NCBI RefSeq assembly: GCF_022712115.1
Contig: NZ_JALAHB010000223.1
Coordinates: 1 to 33,823 of the forward strand
DNA: 33,823 bases
Direction: 5' to 3'
DNA from: Brevibacterium sp.
GTDB lineage: Bacteria > Actinomycetota > Actinomycetes > Actinomycetales > Brevibacteriaceae
Positions 7,669-15,574 of this stretch are shown here, piece by piece; the stretch's first letter is position 1, and each line of letters opens with the position of its first letter. The position numbers and the translations under genes are program-made. The notes under the pieces were generated by a model that made no database searches, was not told the origin of the DNA, and saw only the letters and a program-made list of their open reading frames with translations.

Positions 7669-9004
7669 CCACGAGTTCGGGTTCCGCACCAGGGCCCTCC
7701 ACGCCGGGGCCGTCCCGGACGCCGTGCACGGCGCCAGGGCCGTGCCGATCTACCAGTCCACGTCCTTCGTCTTCAAGGACGCCGACGATGCCGCCAACCT
7801 GTTCGCGCTGCAGAAGTACGGCAACATCTACTCCCGGATCGGCAACCCCACCGTCGCCGCGTTCGAGGAGCGGGTGGCGAGCCTGGAGGGCGGGATCGGC
7901 GCGGTGGCGACGGCCTCGGGCATGGCGGCGGAGTTCATCGTCTTCGCCGCCCTCGCCCAGGCGGGCGACCACATCGTCGCGTCCTCGCAGCTCTACGGCG
8001 GGACCGTCACGCAGCTGGACGTCACCCTGCGCCGCTTCGGCATCGAGACGACCTTCGTCGAGGGCCCGGACCCGGAGGACTACCGGGCCGCCCTCCGCCC
8101 GGAGACCAAGGCCGTCTACACGGAGCTCATCGCCAACCCGTCCTCGGAGATCGCGGACCTCGAGGGCCTGGCCGCCGTCGCGCACTCCGTGGGGATCCCG
8201 CTCGTCGTCGACGCCACGCTCAACACCCCCTACCTGTGCCGGCCCATCGAGCACGGCGCAGACATCGTCATCCACTCCGCCACCAAGTTCCTGGGCGGCC
8301 ACGGCACCACGCTGGGCGGCGTCGTCGTGGAGTCCGGGCGGTTCGACTGGGGCAACGGGAACTTCCCCCTCATGACGGAGCCGGTGCCCAGCTACAACGG
8401 CCTGTCCTGGTGGGACAACTTCGGGGAGTTCGGCTTCCTCACCCGGCTCCGCTCGGAGCAGCTGCGGGACATCGGCCCGTCCCTGCAGCCCCAGGCGGCC
8501 TGGCAGCTCATGCAGGGCGTCGAGACGCTCGCGCAGCGCCTCGAGGAGCACGTCGCCAATGCGCGCGCCGTGTCCGAGTGGCTGGAGGAGGACGCGCGGA
8601 TCGCCTACGTCAACTACTCCGGCCTCGCCTCCCACCCGCACCATGCCCGCGCCGCCAAGTACCTGCCCGCAGGCCCCGGCTCCGTGTTCTCCTTCGGCCT
8701 CGCACCGGCAGGCGAGAAGGACGGCCGGACGGTGGGCGAGGAGTTCATCAGCGGACTCCAGCTCGCCTCCCACCTGGCCAATGTGGGCGACGCCCGCACC
8801 CTGGTGCTGCACCCCGCCTCGACCACCCATCAGCAGCTCACGGCGGAGCAGCTCGCCGCCGGCGGTGTGAAGGCGGACCTCATCCGCATCTCGGTGGGCC
8901 TCGAGGACATCGCGGACATCCTCTGGGACCTCGACCAGGCGCTCACCTCCGCCACCGCACGCACACACGACGGCAGCCCCGCACGGGCAGGGAAGGACGC
9001 ATGA
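7661..9004 (+). CDS. metY: O-acetylhomoserine sulfhydrylase
   Basis: 447-residue PLP enzyme of the Cys/Met-metabolism family (MetY, O-acetyl-L-homoserine aminocarboxypropyltransferase), which makes homocysteine from O-acetylhomoserine and sulfide. The PLP lysine is Lys209 in IHSATKFLGGHGTT. Other markers are FGFRTRALHAG at the start, YSRIGNPTVAAFEERVASLEGG, and GSVFSFGL followed by HLANVGDARTLVLHPASTTHQQL. ATG 7661 is chosen over an upstream open frame because family homology begins there and GGAGGAGA precedes it. The gene overlaps the acs end by 8 bp and the next start by ATGA. Because homoserine acetylation consumes acetyl-CoA, coupling to acs could make metabolic sense; that is inference. 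Confidence 0.92.
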   Translation: MTDHEFGFRTRALHAGAVPDAVHGARAVPIYQSTSFVFKDADDAANLFALQKYGNIYSRIGNPTVAAFEERVASLEGGIGAVATASGMAAEFIVFAALAQAGDHIVASSQLYGGTVTQLDVTLRRFGIETTFVEGPDPEDYRAALRPETKAVYTELIANPSSEIADLEGLAAVAHSVGIPLVVDATLNTPYLCRPIEHGADIVIHSATKFLGGHGTTLGGVVVESGRFDWGNGNFPLMTEPVPSYNGLSWWDNFGEFGFLTRLRSEQLRDIGPSLQPQAAWQLMQGVETLAQRLEEHVANARAVSEWLEEDARIAYVNYSGLASHPHHARAAKYLPAGPGSVFSFGLAPAGEKDGRTVGEEFISGLQLASHLANVGDARTLVLHPASTTHQQLTAEQLAAGGVKADLIRISVGLEDIADILWDLDQALTSATARTHDGSPARAGKDA

Positions 9005-9519
9005 TGGCAGAATCAGCCGGCACCTCCGCGGAGCAGCCCCGCACCTGGGTGGGCCCCACCGCGGGCCAGCGTCTGGACCTCCTGTGCAGGACGGAGTCCA
9101 TCGCGATCGTGGGCGCCTCCGCCAAGCCCTCCCGCGCCTCGAACTTCGTGGCCACCTACCTGCTCTCCTCCTCGCCGTACCGCGTGTACTTCGTCAACCC
9201 GCGCGAGAAGGAGATCCTCGGCCACCCGGTCCACGCCTCCCTCGACGACCTCCCGGAGGTGCCGGACGTGGTCGACGCCTTCCGCAGGGACGAGGACCTG
9301 CCTGCGGTCGCCGAGGACGCCGTGCGCGTGGGCGCGAAGGCCCTCTGGCTGCAGCTGGGCTCCTGGAACGAGGAGGCGGCGGCGATCGCGGAGGCGGGCG
9401 GCCTCGAGGTGGTCATGGACCGCTGCCTCAAGATCGAGCACGCCCGCTTCCACGGGGGCCTCAACCTCGCCGGATTCAACACGGGAGTGATCTCCTCGAA
9501 GCGCCAGACTCTGGCCTGA
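9001..9519 (+). CDS. CoA-binding protein (YccU-like, Rossmann fold)
   Basis: 172-residue single-domain CoA-binding protein. It shows the Rossmann signature IAIVGASAKPSRASN, then YRVYFVNPREKEILGHPVHASLDDLP and a later VVMDRCLKIEH, as in the small YccU-type proteins related to the succinyl-CoA synthetase alpha subunit. The catalytic part of that enzyme is missing, so a regulatory or carrier role is more likely than catalysis. The start ATGATG overlaps the metY stop, and GGAAGGA lies just upstream. Pairing of this family with metY is a recurring actinobacterial arrangement as far as I know. A strong terminator follows. Confidence 0.85.
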   Translation: MMAESAGTSAEQPRTWVGPTAGQRLDLLCRTESIAIVGASAKPSRASNFVATYLLSSSPYRVYFVNPREKEILGHPVHASLDDLPEVPDVVDAFRRDEDLPAVAEDAVRVGAKALWLQLGSWNEEAAAIAEAGGLEVVMDRCLKIEHARFHGGLNLAGFNTGVISSKRQTLA

Positions 9520-9525
9520 TCCCCG

Positions 9526-9580
9526 CGTGTGCGCCGGTCCTGAGGGACCGGCGCACACGTGTGTGACCCTTCTCTCTTTT
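9526..9580 (+). terminator. Intrinsic terminator after the acs-metY operon
   Basis: Perfect 15-bp stem CGTGTGCGCCGGTCC (9526-9540), loop TGAG, and complement at 9545-9559, followed by a pyrimidine-rich tract containing TTTT near 9577. It begins 7 nt after the preceding stop codon. Confidence 0.85.
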
Positions 9581-9691
9581 CTCTGCCCAGTGGGCTGAAC
9601 GTGCCCCAAATCTCAGCATGCAGGACTAGCCTGGCTCGCTGTGTCTCACCGCAGAACCCTGCGCTGAGCCTGTGTCGAGAGAAGGAAAGCC

Positions 9692-11161
9692 ATGGCGACT
9701 GCCGTCCAGCAGACCGAGGACTACACGGAGGACCGCCGGTTCTTCGGCCATCCCCTCCCGTTGGCCCAGCTGTTCGGGCTCGAGATGTGGGAGCGCTTCT
9801 CCTACTACGGCATGACGGGCATCCTCGCCCTCTACCTGTACTTCAGCGTGAGCGAGGGCGGGGTCGGCCTCGCCCAGCCCACCGCACTCGCGATCGTGGG
9901 CGCCTACGGCGGCGCGGTGTTCCTCGCCACCGTGCTCGGCTCCTGGGTCGCGGACCGCCTGCTCGGTTCCGAGACCGTGCTCTTCTGGTCCGCAGTCGTC
10001 ATCATGGCCGGCCACATCGCGCTGGCGCTGCTGCCGGGCCTCAGCGGCGTCGCCGTGGGCCTGGTGCTCGTGGCCCTGGGCTCCGGCGGCCTCAAGGCGA
10101 CGGCCTCGGCCGTGGTCGGCAGCCTCTACTCGGAGCAGGACAGCAGGCGCGAGGCCGGCTTCTCCATCTTCTACATGGGCGTGAACATCGGCGCCCTGCT
10201 GGGACCGCTGCTCACCGGCCTGCTGCAGAAGACGATCGGCTTCCACATCGCCTTCGGCCTCGCAGCGCTCGGCATGGCGATCGGGCTGGGCATCTACCTC
10301 ACCGGCCGGAAGAACCTGCCCTCCTCCGCAGGCTTCGCGGTGAACCCGCTCCCCCGCCGCCAGCTGTGGGTGCTGCCCGCCTCGCTGCTCGCCGTCATCG
10401 TCGTCGTGACAGTGCTCTGGACGAGCGGTCTCATGAACGGCGACAACCTCGCCACCTGGACCGTGTGCGTCTCCGCCGGCGCGGCCGTCGCCTACTTCAC
10501 CGTGATCCTCCGGTCCCGGCAGACCACCGCCGTGGAGAAGTCCCGCACGCTCGCGTTCATCCCCTACTTCATCGCGTCCGCGGCGTTCTGGTCCCTGTAC
10601 CAGCAGATCTTCAACGTCATGACGGCGTACTCGGAGACCCAGATGAACCGCACCATCCTGGGGTGGGAGTTCCCCATCAACTGGATCCAGCTGATCCCGC
10701 CGATCTTCGTCATCGCACTGGCCCCCGTCGCCTCCGCGATCTGGCTGAAGCTCGGCGACCGCCAGCCCTCGTCCTACGTGAAGGCCGGCATCTCGCTGGC
10801 GATCATCGGCGGCGCCTACCTGCTGTTCCTCCCCTACGCGCATGCGGAGTCCAATGCCACACCGCTGCTCTGGGTGGTGCTCATCATGGCGCTCTTCGTC
10901 GTGGCGGAGCTGCTGCTCTCCCCCATCGGCCTCTCGCTGTCCACGCGGCTCGCACCCAAGGCCTTCACCTCGCAGATGATCGCCCTGTTCTACCTGTCCT
11001 CCGGCGTGGGCACCGCGCTCTCCGGCGTGTTCTCCACGTACTACGACGCCCACAACCAGGCGCCGTACTGGACGACGCTGGGTCTGGCCTCGATCGTCCT
11101 GGGCGCCGTCGTCCTCGCCGTGGCCAAGCCCTTCACGCGGCTCATGCGCGGCGTGCGCTGA
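9692..11161 (+). CDS. POT/PTR-family proton-coupled peptide transporter
   Basis: 489-residue integral membrane protein of the MFS-related POT family (DtpT/YclF type), which imports di- and tripeptides with protons. The diagnostic EMWERFSYYGM motif (ExxERFxYYG) is at residues 30-40. FYMGVNIGALLGPLLTGLLQ follows in the N-terminal half and FxWSLYQQIFN-like sequence in the C-terminal half. Many hydrophobic segments fit the 12-14 helices expected. A GAAGGAAA ribosome site precedes ATG 9692. It lies after a strong terminator, so it should have its own promoter in 9580-9680; I see only a weak TAGCCT at 9627. Neighbours give no further clue to substrate. Confidence 0.92.
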   Translation: MATAVQQTEDYTEDRRFFGHPLPLAQLFGLEMWERFSYYGMTGILALYLYFSVSEGGVGLAQPTALAIVGAYGGAVFLATVLGSWVADRLLGSETVLFWSAVVIMAGHIALALLPGLSGVAVGLVLVALGSGGLKATASAVVGSLYSEQDSRREAGFSIFYMGVNIGALLGPLLTGLLQKTIGFHIAFGLAALGMAIGLGIYLTGRKNLPSSAGFAVNPLPRRQLWVLPASLLAVIVVVTVLWTSGLMNGDNLATWTVCVSAGAAVAYFTVILRSRQTTAVEKSRTLAFIPYFIASAAFWSLYQQIFNVMTAYSETQMNRTILGWEFPINWIQLIPPIFVIALAPVASAIWLKLGDRQPSSYVKAGISLAIIGGAYLLFLPYAHAESNATPLLWVVLIMALFVVAELLLSPIGLSLSTRLAPKAFTSQMIALFYLSSGVGTALSGVFSTYYDAHNQAPYWTTLGLASIVLGAVVLAVAKPFTRLMRGVR

Positions 11162-11209
11162 GCGGAGTCCTCTGGAAGCCGGCTCTTCCCGCGCCCGCGC
11201 CGGTGGGCG

Positions 11210-11215
11210 CATACT
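11210..11215 (+). promoter_or_regulatory. -10-like element before the DNA glycosylase gene
   Basis: CATACT ends 6 nt before ATG 11222, the spacing expected for a leaderless transcript, and there is no Shine-Dalgarno sequence before that ATG. One mismatch to TAnnnT and no clear -35 make this tentative. Confidence 0.3.
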
Positions 11216-11221
11216 GAGCAG

Positions 11222-12067
11222 ATGCCGGAACTGCCAGAGATCGACGCCCTCGCCGCGTTCCTCCGCACCCACCTGATCGGTGACGCCGCTGCCGCCGTGC
11301 AGCTGGCGGAGCTCAGCCTGCTGGGGACGGTGGATCCGCCGCTCGAGGCGCTGCTCGGCCTCGAGTTCACCGGGGTCTCCCGGAGGGGCAAGGCCCTCGT
11401 CCTCGAGGCGGACGGGCTCTTCCTCGTCTGCAGGTTCGCCCGCGCCGGCTGGCTCGCCTGGCACGAGTCCGTGCCGGCGGGGCCGGTGCGGATGGGCCGC
11501 GGCCCCCTGGGGATGCGTCTGGAGCTGGCCTCGGGGGCCGGCTTCGATCTGCGTGAGGCGGGCACGAAGAAGAACGCTTCCGTCGCCCTGGTCCGTGATC
11601 CCGCCGAGGTGCCCGCACTGGCCCGGCTCGGTCCCGATGCGCTCGCGATCTCCCCTGAGGACTTCGCCGCGGCGCTGAGCTCCTCCCGAGGCCGGATCAA
11701 GACCGTGCTGGAGGACCAGTCCGTGCTGGCCGGGATCGGCAACGCCTACTCCGACGAGATCCTCCACACCGCGGGGGTCTCCCCCTTCGCCCCGGCCCAC
11801 GGCGTCGATGCCGCCGCACTCCACACCGTGATGCGGACCGTGCTCACACAGGCGCAGGAGGCACTGGCAGGGCTGCCGCCGGACAGGGTCAAGGCCGCCA
11901 AGAAGCGCGGTCTGCGGGTGCACGGCCGCACGGGACAGCCGTGCCCGGTCTGCGGCACGGCCGTCGCCGAGGTCTCGTTCGCGGACCGCTCCCTCCAGTA
12001 CTGCCCGGGCTGTCAGACCGGAGGCCGGAAGCTCAGCGACCGGCGGATGGACCGGCTGCTCAAGTAG
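11222..12067 (+). CDS. Fpg/Nei-family DNA glycosylase/AP lyase
   Basis: 281 residues. This base-excision-repair enzyme removes oxidised bases and cleaves the abasic site. The mature N-terminus PELPEID supplies the catalytic Pro and Glu; Lys57 in SRRGKALVLE is the conserved Fpg/Nei lysine. The helix-two-turn-helix region (about 150-190) has DQSVLAGIGNAYSDEIL. A C-terminal zinc finger has Cys241, Cys244, Cys261 and Cys264, followed by the conserved Arg of the hairpin. All key residues are intact, so it should be active. Whether it is Fpg (8-oxoguanine) or Nei-like cannot be decided by eye; actinobacteria often carry several paralogues. Its last 8 bp overlap the end of the convergent surface-protein gene. 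Confidence 0.9.
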   Translation: MPELPEIDALAAFLRTHLIGDAAAAVQLAELSLLGTVDPPLEALLGLEFTGVSRRGKALVLEADGLFLVCRFARAGWLAWHESVPAGPVRMGRGPLGMRLELASGAGFDLREAGTKKNASVALVRDPAEVPALARLGPDALAISPEDFAAALSSSRGRIKTVLEDQSVLAGIGNAYSDEILHTAGVSPFAPAHGVDAAALHTVMRTVLTQAQEALAGLPPDRVKAAKKRGLRVHGRTGQPCPVCGTAVAEVSFADRSLQYCPGCQTGGRKLSDRRMDRLLK

Positions 12068-13457
12068 CCCGGCGCACCCGGCTGCTCACCACTGCCGCCG
12101 CGCCCACGGCGAGCAGCGCCGCAGCGGCTCCCAGCGGTGCGGCGAGCTCCGTGCCCGTGCGCGGCAGGGACTCGACGTCGTGCGCGCGCGGGGCGGCCTC
12201 GGCGGTCGGCGCGACTGCGGGCTGCACAGCCGGCTGCGTCGGAGCGTCCGTCCTCCCCCCGCCCGGGGTCTTCCCACCCTCGTTCGGAGCCCCGCTGCCC
12301 GGATCCTCCGTCTGTTCGGCCCTGTGCTCCACATCGAAGACATCGCCGTCATCGGTGGAGGACATCAGGAAGTAGTCGCCTTCGAACGGGGTGAGGAGGA
12401 CGTGCGTTCCCATCTCGACCTCCTCGCGAAGGATGAGCTCGGAGAGAGCAGCCTCCTCCGGAACGGCGTCCGCCTGCACCGAGGCCTTCGCAGCGTTGGC
12501 CTCCTCCGTCCCGGCCTCCGCAGCGGTGCGCAGCTGCGACAGCGCGTCCAGGACCGCCGCCGTGGCTTCCGCCTGCTCTGCCCCCGGCCCTGCCGATGCC
12601 GGTCCGATCCTCTCGGCGACCTCGGCGGCCCAGGCAACATCGCCCTGCGACTCCTCGTCCCAGTCGTCCTCGTCCTCCCACTCCTCCCAGTCGTCCTCGT
12701 CCCAGGGGACGACGAAGCTCTCGAACCGCGTGCTCGGGGACACCGTGCCGCTCACCGTCGAACCGTCCGCCTCCGCGATCGCCATCTCGCCCGCCGGCAG
12801 CCAGAAGACATCGGCGTCCTCCGCGAGTTCGTAGAACACCGCCGTGTGCTCGATGGACGTCATGGGCGCGAGTTCCGTGGGATGGAGCTCACCCGCGAGC
12901 TGCAGGCCCGAGGCGGCGACCTCCCTGTCGAGCACCGTGGCCGCCATCGTCGGCGTCCATTCCGGCAGGGTGTCCCAGCCCGTGTCCACAAAAGTGCTGG
13001 TCGCCTCGGCGTCCCCTACGCGCACGGTGATCTGCGCGCCGTCCTCCAGCGGCTCGTCCAGGTACACGGAGAGCCAGATGTCGGTCGGCTCGCCGCGGGT
13101 GAAGAAGGCCTCGTCCAGCTCCTCGGCGTCCTCCTCGTCGATGTCGTCGAGATGGCACCAGGTGCAGAGATCCAGATCACGGTGGTTCGCCGGCTCCGCG
13201 GTCCGCAGCACCTCGCGTCCGTCTACGGTGATGACGACCGTGTCGGCGGGCGTCATCGCGGAGACCAGGAGCTCGAGCGTGTCACCGGGCCCGGTGTAGT
13301 CCCCGTCGTCGGGCACCTCGTCGAAGAACTCGACCCGCTCCGCGGCGGAGGCGGGCGCGGCTGCGAGTGCCGGCGCCGCCCCCAGCGCGACTGCGGCGGA
13401 CAGGGCGAGGAGACGTGAACGGCCGCGGCGTGCGGGCAGGGAGGAGCCAGGTGACAT
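12060..13457 (-). CDS. Sortase-anchored surface protein (LPRTG)
   Basis: 465-residue predicted cell-wall protein of unknown function. An Arg-rich, Ala-rich Sec signal peptide ends near residue 39 (PASAA). The C-terminus has the sortase motif LPRTG at 431-435, a hydrophobic stretch and a final RVRR tail, so it should be covalently anchored to peptidoglycan. Between them are a CTWC motif (98-101), a Trp/Asp/Glu-rich stretch at 251-268, an Ala-rich helix-like segment (about 276-335) and a Pro/Thr-rich wall-spanning stretch (about 385-425). I do not recognise the folded part. No sortase gene is in the window. The gene has its own promoter-like region and stands alone. Confidence 0.8.
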   Translation of the reverse strand: MSPGSSLPARRGRSRLLALSAAVALGAAPALAAAPASAAERVEFFDEVPDDGDYTGPGDTLELLVSAMTPADTVVITVDGREVLRTAEPANHRDLDLCTWCHLDDIDEEDAEELDEAFFTRGEPTDIWLSVYLDEPLEDGAQITVRVGDAEATSTFVDTGWDTLPEWTPTMAATVLDREVAASGLQLAGELHPTELAPMTSIEHTAVFYELAEDADVFWLPAGEMAIAEADGSTVSGTVSPSTRFESFVVPWDEDDWEEWEDEDDWDEESQGDVAWAAEVAERIGPASAGPGAEQAEATAAVLDALSQLRTAAEAGTEEANAAKASVQADAVPEEAALSELILREEVEMGTHVLLTPFEGDYFLMSSTDDGDVFDVEHRAEQTEDPGSGAPNEGGKTPGGGRTDAPTQPAVQPAVAPTAEAAPRAHDVESLPRTGTELAAPLGAAAALLAVGAAAVVSSRVRRAT

Positions 13458-13518
13458 GGGAGATGCCTTTCGCGAAGCGGAGCGCTCAGCGATGAGCCGC
13501 TGACCGCAGGGGAACAGA

Positions 13519-13553
13519 CCGGAACTCCGTGTTCCGGCTCACCGAGCATAGTA
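13519..13553 (-). promoter_or_regulatory. Promoter -10 and leader hairpin of the LPRTG protein gene
   Basis: On the minus strand TACTAT (13553-13548) fits TAnnnT; the -35 is poor. Downstream in the leader a 7-bp hairpin, CCGGAAC/GTTCCGG with a 5-nt loop (13519-13537), lies about 60 nt before the start codon. The hairpin could be a leader structure or an operator. Confidence 0.4.
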
Positions 13554-13574
13554 CGGCTCGGGCCCGTGGGACGA

Positions 13575-13609
13575 CTGCGGCCGCGTCCCGGAGGGGGACG
13601 CGGCCGCAG
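13575..13609 (-). terminator. Terminator hairpin after the SPFH gene
   Basis: Perfect 15-bp stem, arms 13575-13589 (CTGCGGCCGCGTCCC) and 13595-13609, loop of 5 nt, starting 21 nt past the stop of the leftward SPFH gene. No T-run follows, which is common in high-GC actinobacteria. Confidence 0.75.
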
Positions 13610-13630
13610 AGGTGGGGAGGGCGTATCAGC

Positions 13631-14818
13631 TCACTGCGGAGTGTGGGGAGGCTGCGGCGGGATGCCGCCCTGATTCTGTGCCCACTGCTGTGCCCGGGCG
13701 GCGAGGTTCGCCGCGCGCTGGCCCACCGAGCCCGCCGCGCTGGCCGCCTGCGAGGCCTGGGACGCGGCACGCTGACGCTGCTCCTCCGCGAGCCGGCGGT
13801 CCTGGTCCGCCTTCTGCTCTGCGGCGCGGCGCTGGCGGCGGGACTCGTTCTCCGCCGCGGCCCTCCGGTCCACCTCGGCGTTCGCGGAGCCGTGCTCGTT
13901 CGCCTGGGCGGAGAAGAGGGAGTTCCGGATCTCGCTGGCCATGTCTCCCAGACCACCGGGGTTGGACGGCATGAAGAGCACGTTCGACCGGCCGGAGCGG
14001 GAGACCTCCTGCATGGTGTCGAAGTACTGCGTCATCATGAGCAGCTGCTCCGCGGACTCGCTGATGCCCACCTCGCGCAGGCGCTCGTACTGGTCCGCGA
14101 TGCCGTCGGCGATCGCCTTGCGCTGGGCGGCGACGCCCTCACCGTGGAGGCGCATGGCCTCGGCGTCCGCCTCCGCCTGCGTGACGCGCTTGATCTTGTC
14201 CGCCTCCGCCAGCGACTGGGCGGCGACGCGGTCGCGCTGGGCGGCGTTGATCGAGTTCATGGAGTCGCGGACGCGGGCGTCCGGGGAGATGTCCGTGACC
14301 AGCGTGTTGACGATCCGGAAGCCGTAGGCCGCCATCGACTGCGACAGGCGCTGCTCCACGTTGTGGGCGATGTCGTCCTTCGACTCGAAGGCGGAGTCGA
14401 GGGTGAGGGAGGACAGCGCCGAACGCACCGTGTCGAACACGTACGAGCGGATCTGCTCCTCCGGGTTCGCCAGCCGGTAGTAGGCGTCCACCACGCTGTC
14501 CTCGTTGACCACGTACTGCACGGCCACGGGCACGTTGACGAACACGTTGTCCTTGGTCTTGGACTCGATGTCGACGCCCAGCTGCTGCACGCGCAGGGAG
14601 ATGGGGCGCGTCGTGGTCTCCACGAACGGGACCTTCGTGTTGAGACCGGGGCGGGCGACCTTCTTGAACTTGCCGAACCGCTCGACGATCACGTTCTCCT
14701 GCGTCTTCACGGTGAAGAACACGGAGGTGCGCAGTCCGCTGAACAGCAGGACCGCCAGCACCAGGACGACGACGATGAGGACGACCGCGCCGATCCCCAG
14801 TCCGAGGATGGCTTCCAT
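13631..14818 (-). CDS. SPFH/band-7 domain membrane protein
   Basis: 395 residues. One N-terminal membrane anchor (about 4-28) is followed by the SPFH/band-7/prohibitin domain: VERFGKFKKVARPGLNTKVPFVE, then DNVFVNVPVAVQYVV and IRSYVFDTVRSALSSLTLD, and NTLVTDISPDARVRDSMNSINAAQRDR. An Ala/Glu-rich coiled-coil (about 215-255) and a long Arg/Gln/Ala-rich tail ending GGIPPQPPHTPQ follow. These proteins scaffold membrane microdomains and often associate with proteases. No NfeD or FtsH partner is adjacent. AAGGAG lies before ATG 14818. Family confident; the client is unknown. Confidence 0.92.
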   Translation of the reverse strand: MEAILGLGIGAVVLIVVVLVLAVLLFSGLRTSVFFTVKTQENVIVERFGKFKKVARPGLNTKVPFVETTTRPISLRVQQLGVDIESKTKDNVFVNVPVAVQYVVNEDSVVDAYYRLANPEEQIRSYVFDTVRSALSSLTLDSAFESKDDIAHNVEQRLSQSMAAYGFRIVNTLVTDISPDARVRDSMNSINAAQRDRVAAQSLAEADKIKRVTQAEADAEAMRLHGEGVAAQRKAIADGIADQYERLREVGISESAEQLLMMTQYFDTMQEVSRSGRSNVLFMPSNPGGLGDMASEIRNSLFSAQANEHGSANAEVDRRAAAENESRRQRRAAEQKADQDRRLAEEQRQRAASQASQAASAAGSVGQRAANLAARAQQWAQNQGGIPPQPPHTPQ

Positions 14819-14901
14819 GACAGTGCTCCTTTGCGAGGGGACAGGTGCTCACACGGCTCGCGCTGCCACTGCGCGAGGAGGCATGCGTCCAGCGTAGCCG
14901 A

Positions 14902-14935
14902 GTGCGGCCCGCGGACCGGGGCCCACGGGCCGCAC
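14902..14935 (-). terminator. Terminator hairpin after tpx
   Basis: 10-bp perfect stem GTGCGGCCCG (14902-14911) with CGGGCCGCAC (14926-14935) and a GC-rich 14-nt loop, 14 nt beyond the tpx stop codon. No T-run. Confidence 0.6.
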
Positions 14936-14949
14936 GGACGGAGCGGGTC

Positions 14950-15447
14950 TCAGGAGAGGACGGCCACCGCGGCGTCGTACTCCGGCTCCTGGCCGATCTC
15001 CGGGACCAGCTGCGAGTGGAGGACCGTGCCGTCCGCGTCCAGCACGACGACGGCGCGTCCCAGCAGACCGGCCATGGGGCCGTCGACGAGCTGGATGCCG
15101 TAGTCCTCACCGAACTGCGAACGGAACGCCGAGGCGGCGGTGACGTTCTCGATCCCCTCCGCACCGCAGAAGCGGGCCTGAGCGAAGGGAAGGTCCTTCG
15201 ACACGCACACCACAGCGGTGTTCTCCAGTGAGGCGGCGAGCTCGTTGAACTTCCTCACACTCGCCGCGCACACCCCCGTGTCCACGCTGGGGAAGATGTT
15301 GAGGACGACCCGCTTGCCGGCGAAGTCCTCGCCCGTGACGTCGGAGAGGTCCTGCCCGGTGAGGCGGAAGGCCGGGGCCTTCTCACCCTCGGCGGGGAGA
15401 GAGCCTGCGGTGTGGATGGGAGTGCCCTTGAACGTGATTTCAGCCAT
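14950..15447 (-). CDS. tpx: Thiol peroxidase Tpx (atypical 2-Cys peroxiredoxin)
   Basis: 165-residue cytosolic peroxidase that reduces hydrogen and alkyl peroxides with thioredoxin. The peroxidatic Cys is in [19 protein letters not shown], preceded by the family Thr, and the resolving Cys in [13 protein letters not shown], spaced as in Tpx. Family homology begins at MAEITFKG, so I use ATG 15447, which has AAGGATGAGG just upstream and gives the usual Tpx length; an upstream in-frame start would add 19 non-conserved residues. DTGVC replaces the more common DTPVC. The upstream region contains an iron box shared with the divergent siderophore-interacting gene, so iron-linked control is plausible. 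Confidence 0.95.
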   Translation of the reverse strand: MAEITFKGTPIHTAGSLPAEGEKAPAFRLTGQDLSDVTGEDFAGKRVVLNIFPSVDTGVCAASVRKFNELAASLENTAVVCVSKDLPFAQARFCGAEGIENVTAASAFRSQFGEDYGIQLVDGPMAGLLGRAVVVLDADGTVLHSQLVPEIGQEPEYDAAVAVLS

Positions 15448-15492
15448 GCCCTCATCCTTGTGCATCGACCGCCTGCTGAGCAAGGGCGCAGG

Positions 15493-15514
15493 GCCCTTAG
15501 GCATGCCTAAGGGC
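15493..15514. promoter_or_regulatory. DtxR/IdeR-like iron box (perfect palindrome)
   Basis: A perfect 22-bp palindrome whose core TTAGGCATGCCTAA (15497-15510) is two TTAGG half-sites facing each other across 4 bp, as in one dimer site of the IdeR/DtxR consensus; GCC/GGC flanks extend it. It lies between divergent tpx and siderophore-interacting genes and overlaps the predicted -35/spacer of the latter. That position suits iron-dependent repression. Confidence 0.7.
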
Positions 15515-15526
15515 GTGGTCTAGGGT
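15497..15526 (+). promoter_or_regulatory. Predicted promoter of the siderophore-interacting gene
   Basis: -35-like TTAGGC at 15497 and -10 TAGGGT (TAnnnT) at 15521 are 18 bp apart. The iron box covers the -35 and part of the spacer, so a bound repressor would block RNA polymerase. Confidence 0.45.
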
Positions 15527-15574
15527 GGAGGCAGAACCGGGGCCCCGCGCCCCTCCCCGCCGTCGAAGGATCCT

